A program made the translations under genes and the position numbers. DNA of 64,000 nucleotides from the NCBI RefSeq assembly GCF_012295575.1, contig NZ_CP051180.1:3596001-3660000 (forward strand), in the 5' to 3' direction. The notes under the pieces are model-generated. The model saw only the letters and a program-made list of their open reading frames with translations, did not search any database and was not told the DNA's origin. Shown piece by piece: positions 48,302 to 57,335 of this stretch (position 1 is its first letter; every line of letters starts with the position of its first letter). The DNA is from Ferrimonas lipolytica. Its GTDB lineage: Bacteria > Pseudomonadota > Gammaproteobacteria > Enterobacterales > Shewanellaceae.

Positions 48302-49558
48302 TTAGATAGCGGCTTGAATCACTTCAAGCTGTCTATCGGTTGCGCCGCTATTTTGCGCTACAAACTCCAGTGCTAGTGCAGCGATCCCTTCCCGAGCGGT
48401 TTTACATTGAATCAAGTCGTCGACTTGCAGCTGCAGTGCCTCCACGGTATCGACGGTGCTCATCACCCCTTGTGCCTTTAGTGCGTCACCAATCTGTTGA
48501 AAGTTATAATAGTGCGGTCCCATTAAGACTGGCTTACCAAAGGCCGCAGGCTCTAAAGGGTTGTGGCCACCACGTTCGATCATGCTACCGCCGACAAAGG
48601 CAATATCACTTGCACCGTAGAGGGTTTTTAGCTCTCCCATGGTGTCGCCAATCAGCACCTGAGTACTGTTATCTACCACCAAGGTTTCACTGCGACGTTG
48701 GATCTTGAACTCTGCTTTTTGTGCCAGTGCTGCAGCGTGGTCGAACTGTTCAGGGTGACGGGGCACGATGATAAGTAACAGATCGGGGTATTGAGATAAT
48801 AGCTGTTGATGAGCTGCAAGCGCTTGTTCAAACTCGCCCGGATGAGTTGATGCTGCAATCCACTTGGGACGATTGCCAAGCTGTTCAGCTGCATCCAATC
48901 CCTGCTGCCGAGCAGTGGCATCAATATGAATATCAAATTTGAGACTACCGCATTCGGTGATCTTATTCGCCGCTAGTCCTAAGTCGACGAAGCGGTTGCC
49001 GTCATCGGCGTGTTGTACTGCTACCGCCGTTAGCTGTTGCAACATCGGCGTCACCACTTTGGTGAGTTTTTGATAGCTTGCCGCAGAGCGCTCGGATAAG
49101 CGGGCATTGGCAACAATCACTGGCACATTGGCGCGTGAGCAGTGATGCACCAGATTTGGCCACAGCTCGGTTTCCATTAAGATCACTGCTTTCGGTTTTA
49201 GTTTCGCCACAAAACGACGCGTTGCCCAGCTGAAGTCGAGTGGCAGATAACAATGATAAACGCTGGTACCAAGGTGCTGTTTTACTTGAGCAGAGCCTGT
49301 AGGAGTAGTGGTGGTTACCAGTAGCGGTGAGGTAGGGTATTGTTGCTGTAAACGTTGAATCAACGGTAACGCTGCGAGGGTTTCGCCCATAGACGCACAG
49401 TGGATAATAATTGGCTGGTCTAGCTTAGGAAGGCCAAAGCTGAAACGCTCACCAATGCGACCCCGATAATCGATGCTTTTTGTCGCACGATAGCCCAAAT
49501 AGAGCAGGATCAGAGGGGTGAGTAGTAGAAGTAGTAAGCTGTAGCTGATTCGGTTCAT
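48302..49558 (-). CDS. waaA: Kdo transferase WaaA
   Basis: Transfers Kdo from CMP-Kdo to lipid A precursor (also kdtA). The 418-residue protein has an N-terminal membrane anchor and IDYRGRIGERFSFG. The catalytic base region is IIHCASMGETLAALPL, followed by METELWPNLVHHC and NARLSERSAASYQKL. The C-terminal donor domain has WIAASTHPGEFEQAL and GGSMIERGGHNPLEPAAFGKPVLMGP. It lies 54 bp after the epimerase gene on the same strand. Confidence 0.96.
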   Translation of the reverse strand: MNRISYSLLLLLLTPLILLYLGYRATKSIDYRGRIGERFSFGLPKLDQPIIIHCASMGETLAALPLIQRLQQQYPTSPLLVTTTTPTGSAQVKQHLGTSVYHCYLPLDFSWATRRFVAKLKPKAVILMETELWPNLVHHCSRANVPVIVANARLSERSAASYQKLTKVVTPMLQQLTAVAVQHADDGNRFVDLGLAANKITECGSLKFDIHIDATARQQGLDAAEQLGNRPKWIAASTHPGEFEQALAAHQQLLSQYPDLLLIIVPRHPEQFDHAAALAQKAEFKIQRRSETLVVDNSTQVLIGDTMGELKTLYGASDIAFVGGSMIERGGHNPLEPAAFGKPVLMGPHYYNFQQIGDALKAQGVMSTVDTVEALQLQVDDLIQCKTAREGIAALALEFVAQNSGATDRQLEVIQAAI

Positions 49559-49612
49559 GTGCGGGCAATAAAATAGTTAATTACCCGCATCATAGTAGAG
49601 CTTGGCCAGCAG

Positions 49613-50602
49613 TTAAAACGCTTTGTACCAATCTGCAAATTGCTGTAGCCCGTCATCAAGGCTGGTGCTTGGTTTAAAGCCAACAGCTTGTTGTAGCTGT
49701 TCGGTGTCGGCGTAGGTGGTGTATACGTCACCAGGTTGCATTGGCATCATGTTGAGCTTGGCCTTGACCCCCAATGCTTTCTCTAGTGATTGAATGAAGT
49801 CGAGCAACTTCACTGGCTGATGATTACCAATGTTATACAGCGCGTATGGAGTACCTGCTTCGCTATCGTAAGCGGCATTACCGGTAGTGGCTGTAGGCAC
49901 GTTATCTAATGTGCGTAGTACCCCTTCGACGATGTCGTCGATATAGGTAAAGTCGCGGCTAAGATCACCGTAGTTATAGACGTCAATCTGCTCTCCAGCC
50001 AAGATCTTCTTAGCAAACTTAAACACTGCCATATCAGGCCGGCCCCATGGGCCATAGACGGTGAAGAAGCGCAGGCCGGTGACTGGCATCTGGAACAGGT
50101 GGCTGTATGAGTGCGCCATAAGCTCATTGGCTTTTTTGGTGGCGGCATACAGGCTGATTGGATGGTCAACACGGTCGCTTTCCGCAAATGGCACCTTTTT
50201 GTTCATGCCATAGACCGATGATGAGCTGGCGTAGACCAAATGCTCAACCTTGTTATGACGACACCCTTCAAGGATGGTCATCATGCCGGTCAGATTCGAG
50301 TCGTGATAAGCCATCGGGTTGTCGATGGAGTAACGCACCCCAGCTTGCGCGGCTAGGTGAACAACACGTTGAAATTGGTGTTGCGCAAACAACTCGGCCA
50401 TACCGGTTTTGTCGGCTAGATCCAACTGCACAAATTCAAAGTTAGGTTGGGAGTTAATCCGAGCTAAGCGCGCTTCTTTGAGGCTTACTTCGTAGTAGTC
50501 ATTGAGGTTATCTAATCCAACAACCTGGTGGCCTTGTTGTAGTAGGCGTTCAGCAACAAAGTTGCCAATAAAGCCGGCAGCGCCGGTAACAAGGATTTTC
50601 AT
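49613..50602 (-). CDS. NAD-dependent epimerase, UDP-glucuronate 4-epimerase type
   Basis: 329-residue extended SDR. The NAD-binding motif GAAGFIGNFVAERLL is at residues 7-21; the catalytic serine segment is YASSSSVYG and the YxxxK is YAATKK, with LRFFTVYGPWGRPDMA downstream. The DNLNDYY stretch after the second strand and PWGRPDMA are typical of UDP-glucuronate/galacturonate 4-epimerases. It would provide a UDP-uronic acid (for example UDP-GalA) for core assembly. It sits next to waaA. Confidence 0.87.
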   Translation of the reverse strand: MKILVTGAAGFIGNFVAERLLQQGHQVVGLDNLNDYYEVSLKEARLARINSQPNFEFVQLDLADKTGMAELFAQHQFQRVVHLAAQAGVRYSIDNPMAYHDSNLTGMMTILEGCRHNKVEHLVYASSSSVYGMNKKVPFAESDRVDHPISLYAATKKANELMAHSYSHLFQMPVTGLRFFTVYGPWGRPDMAVFKFAKKILAGEQIDVYNYGDLSRDFTYIDDIVEGVLRTLDNVPTATTGNAAYDSEAGTPYALYNIGNHQPVKLLDFIQSLEKALGVKAKLNMMPMQPGDVYTTYADTEQLQQAVGFKPSTSLDDGLQQFADWYKAF

Positions 50603-50978
50603 AATGATCTGTCCAAGTGCTGTAACCCATCGTGCAACTTAAACGCTGCAAGACCTAAAAGAGTAATTGTATCCCAATGACTCCGCCATACCGAATCGAT
50701 GCGATGACAAAGTGAGTGATAAACCATAAATATTGGCACTGATTTGGCGTTATGGGGTTTATTGCTGTAAATGGCCTAAGGTTTGAAGGGTTATGTCGAA
50801 AATTTGTGAGTTGTTAATAGCCAAGCCGCATACAATCTCGCCCGTTAATGACAGTAAAACCTCGACAACTGGAAACTGTGGCTAGGGCGGTGCTAACCTA
50901 GTCGCTTGAACTTAGCCAACAACTTCGCCTTTTGCGCGTGGTAAGCGTTTGATTCGCTTGCGACAAGGATGACCATCG
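50603..50978. other. Divergent intergenic region, 376 bp
   Basis: Between the epimerase (minus) and the TetR regulator (plus). It must hold two promoters; a TACAAT at 50831 could be a -10 for the TetR gene, but the -35 is poor. No gene, repeat or structured RNA was recognised. Confidence 0.4.
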
Positions 50979-51629
50979 ATGAAAACCAAAGATCGCATAA
51001 TTGCTGCTGCCTGCGAGCTGTTTAACGAACATGGCGAGCGTGCGATAACCACTAACCACATCGCTTCCCATTTAGGAATAAGCCCAGGTAATTTGTATTA
51101 TTACTTCCGTAATAAAGAGCAGATTATCCGTGCCATCTTTGATCAATATGAAGAGTATTTGTCGGCAGCTTACGGGCCTGATAATCAAACCGAAGGGTTG
51201 ATGCAGGATTACCTTGATAAGATGTTTCAAGGGATGTGGCGTTTCCGCTTTGTTTACGCCAGTTTATCGGACATTCTCGCCCGGGATCCGGAGCTGCACA
51301 AGCGCTACCTTAAGTCGCACCATCAGGTAATGAACACCGCTATCGAGAATCTACAGCAGATGATTGATCATGGTGCGATGAAGATTGATCCCGCTATGCT
51401 TACTCCTTTTGCGGAAGGCATTAAGATGGTGGTGACCTTTTGGATCAGTCACCTGTATACCCAGAACCTAGATAAGCCGATCACTGAATCGATGGTGTAC
51501 CAGGGGGTGGTGCAGATCTTAGCTATGTTCCACGGTTATATTACGCCGCAATTCAAACCTGAATTTGACCGCATCGTTGCCCACTACTCTGATTTAGCAT
51601 CTGATATTAGCCAGCCTCAAGCTGAATAA
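50979..51629 (+). CDS. TetR/AcrR family transcriptional regulator
   Basis: 216 residues. The N-terminal TetR helix-turn-helix reads KDRIIAAACELFNEHGERAITTNHIASHLGISPGNLYYYFRNKEQII (residues 4-50). The C-terminal ligand/dimer domain is unfamiliar but contains TetR-like helices and aromatic residues. It lies upstream of kbl-tdh on the same strand (137-bp gap), so control of threonine catabolism is possible but unproven. AAGGAT precedes the ATG. Confidence 0.85.
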   Translation: MKTKDRIIAAACELFNEHGERAITTNHIASHLGISPGNLYYYFRNKEQIIRAIFDQYEEYLSAAYGPDNQTEGLMQDYLDKMFQGMWRFRFVYASLSDILARDPELHKRYLKSHHQVMNTAIENLQQMIDHGAMKIDPAMLTPFAEGIKMVVTFWISHLYTQNLDKPITESMVYQGVVQILAMFHGYITPQFKPEFDRIVAHYSDLASDISQPQAE

Positions 51630-51766
51630 TTAACCTGCTTTACCTCACAAAGTAAGCAAAGTGATACAGCCAAAGCCGCGGCAGCTATCACTTTGCTGCT
51701 GCATTGGGGCAATGGCAACGCTATGATGATTCCCATTCTCGTCCCCTAGACGTTACAAGGAACATC

Positions 51767-52963
51767 ATGTCGACCTCAGCTTTTTATCAACAGATACAAC
51801 AACAACTAAAAGACGTTAAAGCCGATGGCCTGTACAAGCAGGAACGTATCATTACTACTGCGCAGCAGCCTTCTATTGAAGTCACGTCTGGTGAGCAGGT
51901 AGTTAACTTTTGCGCCAACAACTACCTTGGGCTAGCCAACCACCCAGAACTGATCGCTGCCGCCCACAGTGGCCTGGATAGCCACGGCTTTGGTATGGCG
52001 TCAGTTCGGTTTATTTGTGGTACTCAAGATAACCACAAAACCTTAGAAGCTAAGTTGTCACAGTTCCTAGGTACGGAAGACACCATCCTCTACTCCTCTT
52101 GTTTTGATGCCAACGCAGGCCTATTTGAAACTCTGCTTAGTGCCGAAGATGCCATTATTTCCGACGCCTTAAATCACGCTTCTATTATTGATGGCGTGCG
52201 CCTGTGTAAGGCTAAGCGCTTCCGTTACGCCAATAATGATATGGCCGAACTTGAACACTGCCTGCAACAAGCCAAGGAAGCTGGTGCGCGTAACATCATG
52301 ATTGCCACCGACGGCGTATTCTCGATGGATGGAGTTATCGCCAACCTAGCTGCTATCTGCGACTTAGCCGATAAATACGGCGCCTTGGTGATGGTTGATG
52401 ACTCTCACGCCGTTGGTTTTGTTGGTCAAGGTGGTCGGGGTACTCATGAGTATTGCCAAGTGATGGATCGCGTTGACATCATCACCGGTACCTTGGGTAA
52501 GGCTCTAGGTGGCGCATCTGGTGGCTTTACTGCGGGTAAGAAAGAGGTGATTGATTGGTTGCGTCAGCGTTCGCGTCCATACCTATTCTCCAACTCATTG
52601 GCACCGGCGATTGTGAGCGCTTCTATTCGTGTTATCGATATGATGGCCGACGGTGATGCCCTACGTTCCAAATTATGGGACAACGCTAATCAGTTCCGCA
52701 GCAAAATGAGCGCTGCTGGGTTTGAACTTGCCGGTGCCGATCATGCCATTATTCCGGTGATGATTGGTGATGCTGCCTTGGCATCTGAATTCGCAAATCG
52801 CCTGCTGGCGGAAGGGATCTACGTTATCGGCTTCTCTTTCCCGGTGGTGCCAAAAGGTGCAGCTCGCATCCGCACGCAGATGTCCGCCGCCCACAGCAGT
52901 GAACAAATTGATTACGCCATCGAAGCCTTTATTCGCATCGGTCGTGAGCTTGGCATTATTTAA
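51767..52963 (+). CDS. kbl: Glycine C-acetyltransferase (2-amino-3-ketobutyrate CoA ligase)
   Basis: A PLP enzyme that cleaves 2-amino-3-ketobutyrate with CoA to glycine and acetyl-CoA, the second step of threonine degradation. ATG 51767 with AAGGA upstream gives 398 residues, the E. coli length. Features: [16 protein letters not shown], the [10 protein letters not shown] aspartate/histidine segment, and the PLP-lysine in [14 protein letters not shown]. It is 8 bp ahead of tdh. Confidence 0.96.
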   Translation: MSTSAFYQQIQQQLKDVKADGLYKQERIITTAQQPSIEVTSGEQVVNFCANNYLGLANHPELIAAAHSGLDSHGFGMASVRFICGTQDNHKTLEAKLSQFLGTEDTILYSSCFDANAGLFETLLSAEDAIISDALNHASIIDGVRLCKAKRFRYANNDMAELEHCLQQAKEAGARNIMIATDGVFSMDGVIANLAAICDLADKYGALVMVDDSHAVGFVGQGGRGTHEYCQVMDRVDIITGTLGKALGGASGGFTAGKKEVIDWLRQRSRPYLFSNSLAPAIVSASIRVIDMMADGDALRSKLWDNANQFRSKMSAAGFELAGADHAIIPVMIGDAALASEFANRLLAEGIYVIGFSFPVVPKGAARIRTQMSAAHSSEQIDYAIEAFIRIGRELGII

Positions 52964-52971
52964 GGATTCCC

Positions 52972-53997
52972 ATGAAAGCACTTTCCAAACTTCACCCAGA
53001 AAAGGGGATCTGGCAGGTTGATGTACCTATGCCAGAGATGGGGCATAACGATCTACTGATTAAGATCCGCAAAACGGCGATCTGTGGCACCGATATGCAC
53101 ATCTACCATTGGGATGAGTGGTCGCAAAAGACCATTCCTGTGCCGATGGTCGTGGGGCACGAATACGTTGGTGAAGTGGTGGCAGTGGGCCAAGAGGTAC
53201 GTGGCTTTGCTGTCGGCGACCGAGTTTCTGGTGAAGGCCATATTACTTGTGGCCATTGCCGTAACTGCCGTGCCGGTCGGACTCATCTATGTCGCAATAC
53301 TGTTGGGGTTGGTGTTAACCGTCAAGGCAGCTTTGCCGAATACTTGGTTCTCCCTGCCTTTAATGCCTTTAAGATCCCAGCGGATATCTCCGATGAGATG
53401 GCGGCTATCTTCGACCCATTTGGTAATGCGGTGCATACGGCGCTGTCATTTGATTTGGTCGGTGAGGATGTGTTGATCACCGGCGCTGGCCCGATTGGCA
53501 TTATGGCCGCAGCGGTCTGTAAGCACGTTGGTGCCCGTCATGTGGTGATCACCGATGTGAACCAGTACCGGCTTGACCTAGCTAAGAAGATGGGCGCCAC
53601 TCGGGTGGTTAACGTGATGAACGAGTCATTGAATGAGGTGATGACCGATCTGGGAATGACCGAAGGCTTCGACGTTGGCCTCGAGATGTCTGGTGTACCT
53701 TCGGCATTTAACTCAATGCTATCGACCATGAACCATGGCGGTAAGATTGCCATGCTGGGTATTCCACCTGGTGATATGGGGGTTGATTGGAATCAGGTGA
53801 TCTTTAAAGGCCTGGTGATCAAAGGGATCTATGGTCGTGAGATGTTTGAAACCTGGTACAAGATGGCGAGCTTGTTGCAGTCTGGTTTAGACATCAGCCC
53901 AATCATTACTCATCAATTCCCAGTTGATGAGTTTCAGCAAGGTTTTGATGCGATGGCATCTGGGCTGTCGGGCAAGGTTATCCTTAACTGGGATTAA
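52972..53997 (+). CDS. tdh: L-threonine 3-dehydrogenase
   Basis: A zinc- and NAD-dependent medium-chain dehydrogenase oxidising threonine to 2-amino-3-ketobutyrate. The 341 residues match E. coli Tdh. The catalytic zinc site is [15 protein letters not shown] and [12 protein letters not shown], the structural zinc site [15 protein letters not shown], and the NAD-binding motif [11 protein letters not shown]. It is co-transcribed with kbl and followed by a terminator. Confidence 0.97.
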   Translation: MKALSKLHPEKGIWQVDVPMPEMGHNDLLIKIRKTAICGTDMHIYHWDEWSQKTIPVPMVVGHEYVGEVVAVGQEVRGFAVGDRVSGEGHITCGHCRNCRAGRTHLCRNTVGVGVNRQGSFAEYLVLPAFNAFKIPADISDEMAAIFDPFGNAVHTALSFDLVGEDVLITGAGPIGIMAAAVCKHVGARHVVITDVNQYRLDLAKKMGATRVVNVMNESLNEVMTDLGMTEGFDVGLEMSGVPSAFNSMLSTMNHGGKIAMLGIPPGDMGVDWNQVIFKGLVIKGIYGREMFETWYKMASLLQSGLDISPIITHQFPVDEFQQGFDAMASGLSGKVILNWD

Positions 53998-54014
53998 GCC
54001 CTAATCGTTATTCT

Positions 54015-54041
54015 AAAGCGCCTTAATCGGCGCTTTTTTTG
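54015..54041 (+). terminator. Rho-independent terminator of kbl-tdh
   Basis: The stem AAAGCGCC / GGCGCTTT encloses a 6-nt loop and is followed by TTTTTG. It lies 18 bp after the tdh stop. Confidence 0.88.
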
Positions 54042-54094
54042 TGCTTGTTCGCCGGGAAACCGTACAATGCTGATACTCGTTAAAGGATAACTGT

Positions 54095-54412
54095 ATGAGC
54101 CAATATCAATGTATCTCGCTGGCGCAATTTGCCCAGCTGCAACAACAGTCTTTAGTTCAGGTTGTCGACATCCGTCAACCAGATGTGTTTGCCGCAGGCA
54201 ATATTCCGGGCTCATTGAACCTGCACCAGGGCAACGTTGATCGCTTCCTGCTTGAAGGCGAGTATGACGAGCCGGTTGTGGTGGTCTGCTATCACGGTAT
54301 TAGCAGTCAGAATGCCGCCCAGTATTTGGTTGAGCAAGGCTTTGAGCAGGTTTATAGCCTGAACGGTGGCTTTGAAGATTGGGCGAAACAGCAAGCCTCT
54401 GCCAGCGCATGA
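54095..54412 (+). CDS. glpE: Thiosulfate sulfurtransferase GlpE
   Basis: A single-domain rhodanese that moves sulfane sulfur from thiosulfate to cyanide or thioredoxin. 105 residues, with the active-site loop CYHGISS and catalytic Cys65, the same position as in E. coli GlpE. Its stop overlaps the glpG start by 4 bp (ATGA), indicating translational coupling. Confidence 0.94.
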   Translation: MSQYQCISLAQFAQLQQQSLVQVVDIRQPDVFAAGNIPGSLNLHQGNVDRFLLEGEYDEPVVVVCYHGISSQNAAQYLVEQGFEQVYSLNGGFEDWAKQQASASA

Positions 54413-55236
54413 AGATTGTCGGGACATTTGCAAACCCGCGCCTTGCTCAGGCCTTGATTGATTACTGTCGTGGCCAGGGGTTACCACTGCAGTTGCAAGC
54501 GGACGAAAACGGTTATGCGGTTGTTACTGATGAACAGCACTTTGAGGCGGCGTTGCTTGAGTTTGAGCGATTCGTAGAGAACCCAGAACACGATCGCTAC
54601 CTTGAGGCCTCTTGGCACAGTGGTGATCAAGCGGTTGGTTTTAACTACGGTCGCAGCGATTTCATTCAATCCATTAAAGCCAATGCTGGGCCTTTAACCT
54701 TGCTGATATTGGCGCTTTGCGTTGCGATTTGGATTGGTTGGAATATTGGTTTTGCGCAGTCAATTTTCGCTCTAACTCATTTCCCAGAAACCTTGTCTGG
54801 ATTGGATAACGGTCAGTGGTGGCGGTTGTTTACGCCAAGCTTGATCCACTTTAGCGCTGCACATGTGGTATTCAATTTACTGTGGTGGTGGCAGCTCGGT
54901 GGCAAAGTAGAACGTCATCACGGCGTTAGTACCTTGCTGACTTTGCTATTGGTTGCCGGGACGCTACCAAATATCGCGCAATACCTGTTGGCGGGGCCTA
55001 ACTTTGGCGGCTTATCTGGGGTGGTTTACGCCTTAGTTGGCTATTGCTGGATTATTGGCTGGCGCGATCCCAGTTCGCCACTAGCGTTGCCTAAGCCCTA
55101 TGTAGTGATGTTGTTAGTGTGGTTGGTTATGGGCTTTAGCGGCTTTATGAATATGGCCAACGGCGCCCACCTCGGTGGATTGATTGTTGGCATAGTGCAG
55201 GGGCTATGGTGGCTGCAAACTCGCCCTAAAGATTAG
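54409..55236 (+). CDS. glpG: Rhomboid intramembrane serine protease GlpG
   Basis: Cleaves membrane proteins within the bilayer. The 275 residues start MKIVGTFANPRLAQAL, the cytoplasmic domain, followed by six membrane segments. The catalytic Ser203 is in GGLSGVVYAL and His254 in GAHLGGL, matching E. coli Ser201 and His254. The start at 54409 overlaps glpE; a frame open to 54379 is not used. Confidence 0.95.
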   Translation: MKIVGTFANPRLAQALIDYCRGQGLPLQLQADENGYAVVTDEQHFEAALLEFERFVENPEHDRYLEASWHSGDQAVGFNYGRSDFIQSIKANAGPLTLLILALCVAIWIGWNIGFAQSIFALTHFPETLSGLDNGQWWRLFTPSLIHFSAAHVVFNLLWWWQLGGKVERHHGVSTLLTLLLVAGTLPNIAQYLLAGPNFGGLSGVVYALVGYCWIIGWRDPSSPLALPKPYVVMLLVWLVMGFSGFMNMANGAHLGGLIVGIVQGLWWLQTRPKD

Positions 55237-55256
55237 GGCGGTTACTTGGCTCAACC

Positions 55257-55664
55257 TTAGCTATAAAGGTATTTGGTAAACAGCAGATTGGAGATCAGAT
55301 CCTTACCGGTTTCTTCTTCTAGTAGGGTGGTTATTTTGTCGTAGCATTGACGGCGGATCTCCTCGCGTCCGGCTAAGGATTTTATCTTTTCTGCCGGTTG
55401 TTCACCCAGTATTTCGATGATGGTGGAACGGATTAACGGTGCATGGTGCTCTACCAACGCCATCGTCGACGCATCTTTTAGCATCAACTCAACGGTTACG
55501 CGGATGTAGCCTAGTTGACGGCCGGTAGTGATGTAATTGGTAATGATCTCAGGTTCTAGGCCGTAGTAACCGTAATTATCTTGGATTGGAGATGTTTCTT
55601 CTGCTTGGGTAGAAAAAGCAACAATAAACAGCAGTAACGGCCACAGACGGGATTTCATTTTCAC
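55257..55664 (-). CDS. FliL-like exported protein
   Basis: 135 residues with a cleavable-type signal (RLWPLLLFIVAFSTQA). The mature part contains YIRVTVELMLKDAS and HAPLIRSTIIEILGEQPAEKI, the pattern of FliL periplasmic domains. True FliL has an N-terminal anchor and lies in flagellar operons; this is a stand-alone FliL-like gene of the type often found beside ubiC/glpG. The function is unknown. Confidence 0.75.
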   Translation of the reverse strand: MKMKSRLWPLLLFIVAFSTQAEETSPIQDNYGYYGLEPEIITNYITTGRQLGYIRVTVELMLKDASTMALVEHHAPLIRSTIIEILGEQPAEKIKSLAGREEIRRQCYDKITTLLEEETGKDLISNLLFTKYLYS

Positions 55665-55784
55665 ACCAAAAAATAGTTTATTTTCATTGTCATACTATCT
55701 GAAAAACAGTGCTGCTGACGACTACTCTTTTAGCCGCTTTGGGGCTTTGTTACTATTGGCACAATATGCTCGCTTAGGATGGTT

Positions 55785-56306
55785 ATGTTTGCCGTTGAAC
55801 TCGCTCAACAACCGATGTCGCCATCGCACATGGACCATTGGTTAACTGATAAATCGTCGCTGACATTACGCTTAAAGGCGTTGTGTCGTCGTTTTGAGGT
55901 GACGCTGCTAGGCGAGTGGCAACAACCGGCCCAACAAGATGGGGTGGGTTGGTGTTGCGGTGACCCATTGTGGCTGCGTGAAGTCCTACTGTGTTTGGAT
56001 GGGGTTCCGTGGGTGTATGCCTTAACGGAGATCCCATTGAGCACACTTAATCACACTGAAGTCGACTTTACCGCGTTAGGAAACCGACCCCTCGGTGAGG
56101 TGCTTTTTAGTCACCAACAGATGCGAGCTGGACAGTTAACCGTGAATCACTACGATGCCCATAGCCGTCCAGCACAACTTGCTGCAGAGCTTGGGCAAGC
56201 GCCTAATAGCCCTCTGTGGGGCCGCAGTCGTGACTTTGCTTTGGCTGGTAAGCCTTTGCGTGTAAACGAAGTTTTCCTTCCTGTTGCCGAACAACGGTTA
56301 CGTTAG
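55785..56306 (+). CDS. ubiC: Chorismate lyase
   Basis: Converts chorismate to 4-hydroxybenzoate and pyruvate, the first committed step of ubiquinone synthesis. About 173 residues. The active-site arginine region is WLREVLLCLDG, and the C-terminal block is LWGRSRDFALAGKPLRVNEVFLP. The start at 55785 is preferred because AGG lies 6 nt upstream; ATG 55779 abuts it. ubiA does not follow here, unlike many relatives. Confidence 0.9.
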   Translation: MFAVELAQQPMSPSHMDHWLTDKSSLTLRLKALCRRFEVTLLGEWQQPAQQDGVGWCCGDPLWLREVLLCLDGVPWVYALTEIPLSTLNHTEVDFTALGNRPLGEVLFSHQQMRAGQLTVNHYDAHSRPAQLAAELGQAPNSPLWGRSRDFALAGKPLRVNEVFLPVAEQRLR

Positions 56307-56389
56307 TCGGATCACAGCGGTTTGGTCATGTACTAGACAAAGACAGAAGTTGTCGCCACACTTAAATCACACACTTTAATTATTAGGCA

Positions 56390-56722
56390 ATGATGCGCAC
56401 AGTCAGTTTAATTATGCTGATCATTACTCTGCTCTGTCAGGGTGCTGTTGCGCGCGTACATATTATTGCTGAGCTTCCAGCCACTGCGGCAATGGCTGAG
56501 ATGGATTGCCATTCGATGGCTGCAACCCCAGAACCTTGCCACGACAGTTCGCAATATTGTTCTGGTGATTGTGGTCAATGTGATGTTATCAGCTTAGCTC
56601 AAATCGCTATTATGCCGCTGCTGCCCGATCTACCTCAATTTGAAGCGATCCCCGCTCGCCATTCTGATTTTTCTTTTACTTCGGTTTACCTGTTTCCTGA
56701 CTCCCCCCCTCCGTCGGTTTAG
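56390..56722 (+). CDS. Small Cys/His-rich exported protein heading the copper operon
   Basis: 110 residues with a signal peptide (SLIMLIITLLCQGAVA). The mature protein carries MDCHSMAA, EPCHDSSQYCSGDC and GQCDVI, six cysteines that could bind soft metals. I do not recognise a family, but small Cys-rich exported proteins often precede Cus-type efflux genes. It lies 84 bp before the heavy-metal-binding protein gene on the same strand, so probably the first gene of the operon. Confidence 0.65.
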   Translation: MMRTVSLIMLIITLLCQGAVARVHIIAELPATAAMAEMDCHSMAATPEPCHDSSQYCSGDCGQCDVISLAQIAIMPLLPDLPQFEAIPARHSDFSFTSVYLFPDSPPPSV

Positions 56723-56806
56723 TGCAGTAACACCCCCAAAGTAATTATCAGCAGTCACTTGTGACTGAGCTTTTGGCGGCCTCGCGTCGCAATAACGGAG
56801 AGATCC

Positions 56807-57298
56807 ATGAATAAGTTGTACTCCTTGGCCTTAGCGGCCGTTTTAATGATGTCCTTTGGTACTCAAGCCAGTGAGCATCAGCACCATAATAGTTCCCATG
56901 CTCAGCACGCTGAACATGCGGCTACTGCAGCATCTTATGCTTGTCCTATGCACCCTGAAGTGACCGGTCACGCCGGGGACGACTGTAACAAGTGCGGCAT
57001 GAAGTTAGAGGCTACTAAGGCCGACGGCCAGCGCTGTCCCCATGGTGAAAGCTGCAACAACTGCCCAAACCAAGGCAAGATGAAACATCAGCATATGGGG
57101 GTGGATACTCACGCCTGTCCGATGAACCCAAAGATCACCGGTAAGGCCGGCGATACCTGTCCAAAGTGTGGTATGAACCTAGAGCCAATTGCTGCGACAC
57201 ACGCTTGCCCGATGCATTCGAAAGTCACTGGCAATGCGGATGACGAGTGCCCTAAATGCGGCATGAAGTTAGAGCAAAAACACGCACACCAGCACTAA
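56807..57298 (+). CDS. Exported protein with three heavy-metal-binding repeats
   Basis: 163 residues with a signal peptide (about 1-22) followed by a His-rich stretch (EHQHHNSSHAQHAEH). Three copies of the heavy-metal-binding domain lie at about residues 44-68, 102-126 and 132-156, each of the form ACPMxPxxTGxAGDxCxKCGMxLE. An extra Cys cluster, CPHGESCNNC, separates the first two. It ends in another His tract. It probably binds Cu/Ag in the periplasm and passes it to the CusB N-terminal repeats, by analogy with CusF; inference. GGAG precedes the ATG. Confidence 0.82.
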   Translation: MNKLYSLALAAVLMMSFGTQASEHQHHNSSHAQHAEHAATAASYACPMHPEVTGHAGDDCNKCGMKLEATKADGQRCPHGESCNNCPNQGKMKHQHMGVDTHACPMNPKITGKAGDTCPKCGMNLEPIAATHACPMHSKVTGNADDECPKCGMKLEQKHAHQH

Positions 57299-57335
57299 CA
57301 CCGGAATCGAAAACGACTTCGGGGGGAGTCACACT

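Noticed and set aside
56307-56389. CueR-type operator before the copper genes
   Set aside because: No dyad resembling ACCTTCC-N-GGAAGGT was found in the region upstream of 56390.
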